The notes under the pieces: model-generated
The model's input: the letters and a program-made list of their open reading frames with translations, nothing else
Told to the model about the DNA's origin: nothing
Database searches by the model: none
Shown here: positions 35,903-43,408 of the stretch, piece after piece
Numbering within the stretch: the stretch's first letter is position 1
How the letters are laid out: every line of letters begins with the position of its first letter
Translations under genes and position numbers: made by a program
Origin: Alkalibacter rhizosphaerae
GTDB lineage: Bacteria; Bacillota; Clostridia; Eubacteriales; Alkalibacteraceae
Direction of reading: 5' to 3'
Assembly (NCBI RefSeq): GCF_017352215.1
Contig: NZ_CP071444.1
Location: forward strand, 1,116,001 to 1,180,000
Length of the DNA: 64,000 nt

Positions 35903-35983
35903 GCTCCGGATCTTCTCCGAAGCCATTACTCTATACTTCCACGTCTACACTATACCACAGGTCGTTACTGACATTCAATGACA
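35903..35983 (-). promoter_or_regulatory. Late-promoter module, copy 2
   Basis: TGTCATTGAATGTCAGT (35967-35983), 12 bases, TATAGT (35949-35954), 25-base leader, GCTTCGGAGAAGATCCGGAGC hairpin (35903-35923, 8 bp stem with one G-T) and TTTATC. Precedes cargo gene C. Confidence 0.68.
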
Positions 35984-36025
35984 AATTTCCTGTTTTACTC
36001 CCATTTTGACGTTTTACCCGAAATT

Positions 36026-36430
36026 TTATTGCGATTTAGGTGCTTCCTCGATACATCCCGTCAAAGAGTTTGCAAACTTCTTGATATCTTTCAAGCTGAA
36101 ATCTTCAGCCATATCAACACAAGTCAGATTAACATCCCATAACTTCTCAACCTTTAGTTTGAATTTCTTTCTTTTATTTTGGATAAATAGTTTTGAACAA
36201 CCTAATGTTTGAAACATCTCCCGATTCCATTTATAAATATAAGATTCAAGTGCCGATAAAACACTACCGCAACTTTCACATTTAAACGAAACCCTTATTA
36301 TAGCATCCCCTTCAGAGTCGATGGCCCACCTGGGCTCTGCACTTCCACACATTGGGCACTCTGAAACATTCCCATTAATAAATCTTTTAGCTTCAATATC
36401 CTCATAACTCATTTCCTTTTTCTTCGTCAT
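36026..36430 (-). CDS. Uncharacterised zinc-ribbon cargo protein B
   Basis: 134 aa. A four-cysteine ribbon (CPMCGSAEPRW ... FKCESCGSVL) near the N-terminus, a basic middle and a helical end. Unknown family. Single cassette between module copies 2 and 3. Confidence 0.6.
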   Translation of the reverse strand: MTKKKEMSYEDIEAKRFINGNVSECPMCGSAEPRWAIDSEGDAIIRVSFKCESCGSVLSALESYIYKWNREMFQTLGCSKLFIQNKRKKFKLKVEKLWDVNLTCVDMAEDFSLKDIKKFANSLTGCIEEAPKSQ

Positions 36431-36544
36431 AATTACCTCCGCTGTTTTTTAATATGCTAATTACAACATGTAAATTAAAGTTTTGGAAGGGATTATACCG
36501 AGAAATATTGCTGTGGTTATCTTTCCACTGATGGCATAGAAAAA

Positions 36545-36712
36545 GCTCCGGATCTTCTCCGAAGCCTGAATTACTGGAATGCTGCGTTTCCCAAGAATTG
36601 AACCAATATAGCAAAGGCGTATGCTACAACACACGGGACTCCAATTTTCTATACCTTTACACCCTATACTATATCACAGGTCGGCACTGACATTCACTGA
36701 CATTTACTGACA
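36545..36712 (-). promoter_or_regulatory. Late-promoter module, copy 3 (three iterons)
   Basis: Three TGTCAGT iterons at 9-10 base spacing (36686-36712), 12 bases, TATAGT (36668-36673), a ~100-base leader, then an 8 bp hairpin plus five T (36545-36565). Copy 3 and copy 4 share a nearly identical stretch around 36641-36680. 36431-36544 shows no other feature. Confidence 0.7.
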
Positions 36713-36843
36713 ACTTTTTTAAAATGAAATCTTCCCTGTCGCAGGAGCATCTATTGCTAGTAATTTTGTCTATCAATTATTTTCAACTTGTACCCGGCGC
36801 TAACACCCCAAAGTCTAGTTTTTTAACATTTCAGCATTGTTAT

Positions 36844-37755
36844 TTAATGATATGTTAATTCCATCGTATTATCCTTAACCCATGGCAAGTGATTTTCTTC
36901 AACCTCAATTGGCGCACTCAAAATCTCCGCTCTTTCAAATGAGACATTCAAAGCTCTTTCTTCTCTGCTTTTCCCTTTTTCTAAATTATGAAATAATCTT
37001 ACAGCTACTTGCTGATAATACCAATTAGAATAACAATCTTTAAAATATATGGTTAGATTTAATGGACTTATTAGCGTATTATGTTTATTCTGTTTATTAT
37101 CATTATCATAGACTCCCATTTCATAAAACAAAAAATTCATTTGCAGGCTGTCATCCTTATAAAGAACCGGAGTGATTTTATGTATTTTGTTTTTAACCAC
37201 AAATATATCTGATTCACATGATATATACATATCATATAGTTCCCTTTGTCCAACATTATTAATACATATTGTGGCGTTTGCTGTGTCCGGTATGTCTTTT
37301 CGTTCTCTATATTTGCTTTCTTCTGTAAGTAAAAAATCAAATTGTATGTACGTCCATTTATAATCGTATACTCCCGACTCGATTTTAATTAGTGGTAATA
37401 CTGTTCTCTTGTTTTCATAATCTCTTTTTTCATTATTCTTATCAATAGTAAATTTAACACCTAGATATGTGAATAACCCCCCTATTCCTCCACTATAAAT
37501 TGATCCTAACCATTGTAACCATTCACCTCTATTTCCTTCAGAAACAACTCCTAAAGGAATTATTTTTAAAGAAATAAATGCCCAACTAAAATAAGTCAAA
37601 GCTATAAATATAAGCGCAATCTTTAAAATTTTCACTATCTTTTTCCAAACCATCAATAATAATACCCCTTTTGCATTGTCTCCATATTCACAAAGTTTTA
37701 GTATTTTATTATTCTTTACTTTCTTTCTAATAGTTTCTCCAATGTTTGAAAACAT
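36844..37755 (-). CDS. Membrane-anchored cargo protein A
   Basis: 303 aa from ATG 37755 (GGGGAG upstream). One strong membrane span (ILKIALIFIALTYFSWAFIS) and a second, Gly-rich hydrophobic span (WLGSIYSGGIGGLFTYLGV), then a soluble ~200-residue domain (VLPLIKIES, INNVGQRELYDMYIS). AT-rich relative to phage core genes. It resembles in layout the IS21-split gene at 52.2/56.4 kb. Function unknown; single cassette between copies 3 and 4. Confidence 0.65.
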   Translation of the reverse strand: MFSNIGETIRKKVKNNKILKLCEYGDNAKGVLLLMVWKKIVKILKIALIFIALTYFSWAFISLKIIPLGVVSEGNRGEWLQWLGSIYSGGIGGLFTYLGVKFTIDKNNEKRDYENKRTVLPLIKIESGVYDYKWTYIQFDFLLTEESKYRERKDIPDTANATICINNVGQRELYDMYISCESDIFVVKNKIHKITPVLYKDDSLQMNFLFYEMGVYDNDNKQNKHNTLISPLNLTIYFKDCYSNWYYQQVAVRLFHNLEKGKSREERALNVSFERAEILSAPIEVEENHLPWVKDNTMELTYH

Positions 37756-37977
37756 CAACACTCCCCTTTATTTAGACTGCATAGTTGCATATAATAATTA
37801 TACTCAAAATAAACAAAAAATTCTAGCTGATTTCAAGCAATAATTTGAGTGTTTAAATTGCATAAAATAAGCCCCAGTTTATCGGGCCTAGCAAATTGTT
37901 TTTTGGTTTGTAATTACCGTCTTAAGTTGTCGCAGTTTGGCTCTACTGCGTCATCTCCAACTCCGGTAATAGTAAAA

Positions 37978-38122
37978 GCTCCGGATTTTCTCCGAAGCTC
38001 AAATGACTTGAATTCATTGTTTCCTGTCAACGTAGACTTATGCTACAGCATGTGACAATTCCAATTTTCTATACCTTTACACCCTATACTATATCACAGA
38101 TCACTACTGACATTCACTGACA
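37978..38122 (-). promoter_or_regulatory. Late-promoter module, copy 4, embedded in the 3' end of the DUF1492 gene
   Basis: The iterons TGTCAGTGAATGTCAGT (38106-38122) are coding sequence for the last residues of the regulator; 12 bases later TATAGT (38088-38093) directly follows its stop. A ~90-base leader ends in hairpin GCTTCGGA..TCCGGAGC (37978-37998) and TTTT. Likely the ancestral copy. Confidence 0.7.
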
Positions 38123-38528
38123 ACTTTTTCCCCAACTCTTTCAGCGCTTTCCCGTGTATTCTAAACACTGTTCTTGGATCGTACCCCATTGTCTCCGCGA
38201 TTTCATCCCAGCCTTTACCGTTTAGGTATCGCATATCCAATAGGAGCTTTAGATTTATGTCGGTGATCATATTAATTGATTCCCGAATCTCAATTTTGAG
38301 GTCTACCAAACGATCCACATCATCATTGATCTCTCCCTCCAGTTCAATGATCTTTATTATTGTATTTTCCAATCTGCTCTTTTCGTCATTGCTATTTTGG
38401 ACTTTTACCTCTGAGAGGCTTGATGTGACTTTCGTGGCTAGGCTCCTCAGAACGACCAATTGTTCAAGCTTACTGTCAATTAACTGGTTCAACCAAAATG
38501 CTTGTGACAAATACTCTTTCGCCGTCAT
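38094..38528 (-). CDS. DUF1492 / RinA-ArpU-like late transcription regulator
   Basis: 144 aa from ATG 38528, overlapping the upstream stop by one base. N-terminal coiled coil, C-terminal sigma-70 region 4-like HTH (MRYLNGKGWDEIAETMGYDP, then RTVFRIHGKALKELG). This family activates late phage genes. Its 3' end carries module copy 4, so it probably binds the iterons in all four copies (inference). Confidence 0.8.
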   Translation of the reverse strand: MTAKEYLSQAFWLNQLIDSKLEQLVVLRSLATKVTSSLSEVKVQNSNDEKSRLENTIIKIIELEGEINDDVDRLVDLKIEIRESINMITDINLKLLLDMRYLNGKGWDEIAETMGYDPRTVFRIHGKALKELGKKLSVNVSSDL

Positions 38529-39145
38529 CACTCCACCTCCACTTCATCAAGAATGCTCATTCTCCCATCACAGTAGGTATCTATGATCCATCTTTGATCT
38601 ATTGGGTCCAATGATTTGATTCTCTGCAATTTCTTTTTCTTTTCTTCTTTAACTTGAGCCTTCGTCTTAAAGAAATTGCACTTACTCCCCTCACATCTGC
38701 TGACTTCCAAGATGCTGCACTCACCTTTGTGGTAAGCAAAACACAGTTTCTTGTTTTTCACGATCACCTTGCAGTCAATGGAAAAGAATCTTATTGGAAT
38801 CTCCCACTGCTCTGCCTTTTCAATTTCCACACTCATCCCGGATGAAATTTTATTCCCAAAGACCCAAAGCTCGCTGCACTGCTTTAACAGAGTTAGTCCC
38901 ATGTCGATTCCAAGCTGGCGTTCGTCTGGATCATCTTCTTCCAGGAACTGAGGATACATCAAATGCGGAATTACCGGCACAGCACCTGTAGCCGTTGCAA
39001 ACCGCGCATACCTTCTTGCCCGCATTGTGTTCCCATCGATGTCGCCGGCATAGGGACTGCAGATAAATACGATACTCTTTTCTTCTAGCACCTCATAAAT
39101 TTCTGGGCGATCATAATCTATCTCTTTTAATTTATTTTCTCTCAC
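38528..39145 (-). CDS. DUF4406-like nucleotide-handling domain with a Cys-rich C-terminus
   Basis: 205 aa. GTG at 39145 is favoured because GGAGG sits 8 bases upstream; an ATG at 39160 is the alternative. IVFICSPYAGDIDGNTMRAR and SELWVFGNKISSGM are typical of DUF4406/nucleoside 2-deoxyribosyltransferase-like proteins. The C-terminal 85 residues hold several Cys and a basic KKKKLQR stretch. Possibly nucleotide metabolism in phage replication. Confidence 0.65.
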   Translation of the reverse strand: MRENKLKEIDYDRPEIYEVLEEKSIVFICSPYAGDIDGNTMRARRYARFATATGAVPVIPHLMYPQFLEEDDPDERQLGIDMGLTLLKQCSELWVFGNKISSGMSVEIEKAEQWEIPIRFFSIDCKVIVKNKKLCFAYHKGECSILEVSRCEGSKCNFFKTKAQVKEEKKKKLQRIKSLDPIDQRWIIDTYCDGRMSILDEVEVE

Positions 39146-39146
39146 G

Positions 39147-40544
39147 TTAATGTCCTCCATTTCTAATGTTTTCTATTCTGGCCTTCACTGCATCAATCAA
39201 TGCATTCTGGCCAGTATGTTTGTTATCCAGTGCCATCATCACTCGCTGATCAATCGTATCTTTCGCTAAGATGTGGTGAATGACTACCGTATGTTCTTGA
39301 CCTTGTCGCCAAAGTCTGGCATTCGCCTGTTGGTATAGTTCTAGGCTCCAAGTTAATCCAAACCAGATAATCGTTGAACCTCCCTCTTGAAGATTCAAAC
39401 CATGTCCAGCTGAAGCAGGGTGGCACAGCGCAATTTTCATTCCTCCCCCGTTCCATCTGGCAATATCCTCCGGGGTGTTTATTTCACCCACATCAAAACG
39501 TTTCTTGATGCGATCCCTCTCATGTTTAAATGCATAGTAGATCAAAACCGGTTTCCCATTGGCCGCTTCGATTAGTTCTTCCAGCGCCTCCAACTTTCTC
39601 TCGTGAATCTGGTGCACATCACCAAACTCATCATAGACACTGCCTCCGGACATCTGCAGGAGCTTGTTGGAAAGCACAGCTGCATTGGCAGCATCTACAT
39701 CACTTTCCTCCAGTGGGAGAAGCAGGTCTCGCTCCATCTTTCGGTAGAGCTTCATTTCTTCGTCTGATAATTCCACTTCCACTTTGTTGAAGATGATTTC
39801 CGGCATTTCCAGGTATTCCATCGCCTTCATACTGATACAGATGTCAGAGATCTTCTCATATATCTTTTCTTCTGCATCCTCGTTCAAAACGTAGTCTGCT
39901 GGAATGGTCCCATTCACATATTTACGTGGGTGGAAGTATCTACTCCTGTATCCACTGTAGGTTCTTCCTAACCTCTCCCCTGCATCAAGGAGATAAATCT
40001 GACTCCAAATATCTAAGAGCCCATTGGGAGCTGGTGTTCCTGTAAGGCCAACAATTCTTTTGATTTTATACCGAACCTTTTTTAATGCCTTGAACCTTTT
40101 GGCAGAAGGTGACTTAAAACTTGAAAGCTCATCAATGATCACCATGTCAAAGGGCCAGTCGTTTTTATAAAAGTCCACGAGCCACGGAACATTCTCTCGG
40201 TTGATCGTATAGATATCTGCTTTAGTATAAAGAGCCATAGTCCGCTCCTTCGCACTGCCAAGAACCCTGGATACCCTTAAATTCTTCAGGTGTTTCCACT
40301 TGAGCAATTCATCAAGCCATGTGATATTAGCCACCCTTAAAGGTGCAATTACTAGAACCTTTGAAATCTCAAATCTGTCTTGCAGCAGATCCACCAAGGC
40401 AGTCAGGGTGATAACACTTTTCCCGAGTCCCATATCCAACAGAAGTCCAACTGATGAATTCTCCAAGATAAAATCTGTGCAGTACTGCTGATACCCATGT
40501 GGCTTGTATGACAGCCTATCTTTTGGCAAGGTTACTTCCGACAA
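39147..40544 (-). CDS. SNF2-type DEAD/DEAH helicase
   Basis: 465 aa with a TTG start at 40544 placed by GGAGG (40551-40556 complement). GLLLDMGLGKSVITL (Walker A), VIIDELSSFKS (motif II), VGLTGTPAPNGLLDIWSQIY (III), and the C-terminal ANARLWRQGQEHTVVIHHIL (VI). SNF2 proteins of this length are standard in clostridial phage replication modules. Overlaps the VRR-NUC gene end by 29 bases. Confidence 0.85.
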   Translation of the reverse strand: MSEVTLPKDRLSYKPHGYQQYCTDFILENSSVGLLLDMGLGKSVITLTALVDLLQDRFEISKVLVIAPLRVANITWLDELLKWKHLKNLRVSRVLGSAKERTMALYTKADIYTINRENVPWLVDFYKNDWPFDMVIIDELSSFKSPSAKRFKALKKVRYKIKRIVGLTGTPAPNGLLDIWSQIYLLDAGERLGRTYSGYRSRYFHPRKYVNGTIPADYVLNEDAEEKIYEKISDICISMKAMEYLEMPEIIFNKVEVELSDEEMKLYRKMERDLLLPLEESDVDAANAAVLSNKLLQMSGGSVYDEFGDVHQIHERKLEALEELIEAANGKPVLIYYAFKHERDRIKKRFDVGEINTPEDIARWNGGGMKIALCHPASAGHGLNLQEGGSTIIWFGLTWSLELYQQANARLWRQGQEHTVVIHHILAKDTIDQRVMMALDNKHTGQNALIDAVKARIENIRNGGH

Positions 40545-40926
40545 ACTTATCGCCTCCTTCTGTTTCGAGTTCATCCAGTCTGTTGCCCCCTTTAATGCCA
40601 TAAGTCCCATCGTTCTTATCAATCCTAAAAACTCCTTCATTTCCAACATACTTTTCTATCCCATCAAGCACGCTTGCAATTTCCTCTGGATTATCCAGGC
40701 AATAAACCAAAAATCCTAGCGACTCCAGCTCACCTTTTCTCTTTATCTGATTTGGTCGCATCTTCTTTCCAGGAGCCTTAACCTCAACAAATCCAGTCTT
40801 TCCTCCCTTTAGTAGCACCAGTCGGTCTGGGACACCATTGATACCAGGAGAGATAAACTTAAATGCTCTCCCACCTCTTTTCTTTACTTCTTTAACGAGC
40901 ATCAGCTCTAACTCTTTTTCGGTCAT
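40516..40926 (-). CDS. VRR-NUC nuclease
   Basis: 136 aa from ATG 40926 (GGAGGG upstream). FISPGINGVPDRLVLLKGGK and TGFVEVKAPGKKMRPNQIK give the PD-(D/E)XK VRR-NUC core (D of PDR, E-x-K of EVK). The last ~40 residues extend past the usual domain. Probably a structure-specific nuclease in replication or recombination. Confidence 0.85.
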   Translation of the reverse strand: MTEKELELMLVKEVKKRGGRAFKFISPGINGVPDRLVLLKGGKTGFVEVKAPGKKMRPNQIKRKGELESLGFLVYCLDNPEEIASVLDGIEKYVGNEGVFRIDKNDGTYGIKGGNRLDELETEGGDKFVGSNLAKR

Positions 40927-41070
40927 TTCCACCCTCCATATTCACAAGTTTCTGCCATAAATTTCATCAAGGGTGATGGTCGGTGATGGGTATTTATATA
41001 ACTTTATATATAGTAGTTTTTTTAGTCCTATAGAAAAGTTCTTATATTGACCTACATCGACCATCACCTT

Positions 41071-43320
41071 TTACTCTAAAAACTCAGATTTTACTCTAAG
41101 ACCTTTTAAAAAATTACCGTTTTTCTTTCTTTGTTTTTCAAAACCTGCAGCATCCAGTGCTGTATAAAAATCAGTTGTGCTACGGGTAAATTCGCCAGTT
41201 CTATGGCAAAAGGCACGGTATTCATCATAAACCTCTCCAGATTTCGAAGTGCATGAAGTATCCACCTCACAGCACTCATCTAAGAAATGTGCAAGCCAGT
41301 CGTTATTCTCCTTATAAGCTTCGATGGCATCCTTCACTTTTTCCGGAGGCTCTATCTTGTAATTTGCATGGATGACTTTTCTTGCCCCCTCAATGATCCA
41401 AGTGAGCACAGCGCCCCCAGCATTTTCGAATAGATAATCGCCGTAGTTCTTAATATCTTGGCTTCCTTCAATCTTTGCAGCAAATGGGATCACAATAAGC
41501 CTGCGCCATGTGCCTTTATCAATGGCCCCGACCCTTGGCAGGTGATTGGTATAAAGCACCAGTGTATGGCTAGGTATGTAGCTAAAAGGATCCTTGTATT
41601 TTTTCTCTGCATAGATTTCATCCGTAGAGCAAAGCTGCTTCACATTTGAGGTATTTAGCCTCATGCCCTCCTCCATCTCTGCCGCAATAAGAAGTCTCTT
41701 TCCTTTCGCTTCCGCAAGCTCTGGTTTTACATTCCTACGACAACTGACGGTTAGCATATCAGCCGAGAGATTCCCACTGTAGGTTCCTAGCACCCTGGAG
41801 ATTACATTCCAAAAGGTAGACTTTCCGTTTCGACCTTCACCATAAGCAATAATCATGGCTTCCACATAGACCTTACCGATCACTGAAAGACCAACGATTT
41901 TCTGAACGTAGTCTATAAGCTCTTCATCATTTTGAAAAAATAAGCTTAGCGCATCTTCCCAATTGTCCGCTCCCTTATCACCGGGATCCACTTCAGTCTG
42001 CTTGGTGATGTAATGAGACGGATCATGATCCAAGGTAGTTGCCAGCCCTTTGCGCAAATCATATGTAGCTGCTGGCGTGTTTAACAAAAACTCGTCCGCA
42101 TCCAGGGTTCTTTGCTGGATTTCAAGCATTGGTCTTGCCTCTTTTAAGCTAGCGGCGATGTACTTTGAATCCCTGCGTTTGATGGCATAATTTCTGTACT
42201 TGTTAGCGTCTTCATACTTTTCAAATGAACGAGCTTGAAGCTTATTAAAAGCACTTGGCGCTTTCTTCAGTCCAATAGACGTGATGATATCCATGGCCCC
42301 ATTTCGATACATCTCATCAAGTGCTTTTCTGATTTCTTTTTGAGCTTCCTCCAATTGCCTGGTTGTTAGCTCTTGGGCGATGGCCTGCGATTTTGGCTTG
42401 GACTCCTCCCAAAAGCTGCCGTTATAGACAATGTAGTCCGTAGACGGTGAGTAGCGAAGTTTCCCCTCATACTCTTTTGCAAGAACGCTGGCTTGACCGA
42501 CATCGGAAAAATCACCAGGCTTTAATTCCAGCTCTACGTTGTATTCTTCCGGAAGGATATACCCTTCTTGATTAGCTATGTTCCTACCAAAGTTCACCGC
42601 ACTGGCCCATATAAGTTTAAGCTCGAATGCCTCAAGGGGCGGATTGCAATCCTCAGCCTTTTTTAAAAACAAATCATAAGCTTCATTCGTGTTCCCATAG
42701 CGCTTTATAACTCTACCTGCATATCTAGACATGGTGCTATTTCGCTGACCTTCCGGGATTTCTGTCTGTTCCTCATCCCATTTCGCAAAAACATCACTCT
42801 CTAGGAATTCAATGATGCACAGCTCCCCTTCGAAAAACTTGACTTCCGGATTACTTGTCCCAAAGATCAATCTGGCACTATCGATAGCGTTCGTATCAAA
42901 ATAGGGAAACGCCGAGACGATTTGCTGTTTTATAGCTGCGTATTCTTCTTTGTCCTTCGTTTCAGGAATCTGGAAATAAACATGGAACCTCGGCCGGGCA
43001 GCTTTGCTTCCCTTTTGCTTCATGTGATTTCTGCTGTAAGCTACTGCAAAGGGAACATCCATAAAAGCATTGGCCACATCAACGGAGGTGACCCAGTCTT
43101 TGGGATTATCCGAGTGATCGTTATCGCAGTCAAGCACGACACAATTTGACTTGACGAAGTTGGCATTGCCGCGGTAATTATCCTTGTAGTGAGCTGCTAC
43201 ATGGTCAAATATGACAGCTTTCGCCATAGAATCCTTATCCGTTACAACTACCTTGTTTGGATAGATGCAGTTTGAAAGATTCCCGATACAAGTTGCTGTG
43301 TATAAAGTAAACTCAATCAT
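41071..43320 (-). CDS. Phage primase-helicase (D5/P4 type)
   Basis: 749 aa from ATG 43320 (GGGAGG upstream). N-terminal primase-like region with VVLDCDNDHSDNPKDW and FHVYFQIPETKD; C-terminal SF3 helicase: AYGEGRNGKSTFWNVI (Walker A), LLIAAEMEEGMRLNTS (B), LVLYTNHLPRVGAIDKGTWR (C). Initiates and unwinds phage DNA. 40933-41070 is non-coding and AT-rich. Confidence 0.88.
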   Translation of the reverse strand: MIEFTLYTATCIGNLSNCIYPNKVVVTDKDSMAKAVIFDHVAAHYKDNYRGNANFVKSNCVVLDCDNDHSDNPKDWVTSVDVANAFMDVPFAVAYSRNHMKQKGSKAARPRFHVYFQIPETKDKEEYAAIKQQIVSAFPYFDTNAIDSARLIFGTSNPEVKFFEGELCIIEFLESDVFAKWDEEQTEIPEGQRNSTMSRYAGRVIKRYGNTNEAYDLFLKKAEDCNPPLEAFELKLIWASAVNFGRNIANQEGYILPEEYNVELELKPGDFSDVGQASVLAKEYEGKLRYSPSTDYIVYNGSFWEESKPKSQAIAQELTTRQLEEAQKEIRKALDEMYRNGAMDIITSIGLKKAPSAFNKLQARSFEKYEDANKYRNYAIKRRDSKYIAASLKEARPMLEIQQRTLDADEFLLNTPAATYDLRKGLATTLDHDPSHYITKQTEVDPGDKGADNWEDALSLFFQNDEELIDYVQKIVGLSVIGKVYVEAMIIAYGEGRNGKSTFWNVISRVLGTYSGNLSADMLTVSCRRNVKPELAEAKGKRLLIAAEMEEGMRLNTSNVKQLCSTDEIYAEKKYKDPFSYIPSHTLVLYTNHLPRVGAIDKGTWRRLIVIPFAAKIEGSQDIKNYGDYLFENAGGAVLTWIIEGARKVIHANYKIEPPEKVKDAIEAYKENNDWLAHFLDECCEVDTSCTSKSGEVYDEYRAFCHRTGEFTRSTTDFYTALDAAGFEKQRKKNGNFLKGLRVKSEFLE

Positions 43321-43408
43321 TTGTGAACCTCCCAACTCTCACGCTGAAGTGTTTAATATAATCTCTTGATGCCATTTATTTTTCCTCTCTTTCATGTTCA
43401 GTTGTCAC

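Noticed and set aside
35100..38130. CRISPR or REP-like array
   Set aside because: The repeated units are not regularly spaced, the spacers are protein genes, and the units contain promoter-like and terminator-like parts.
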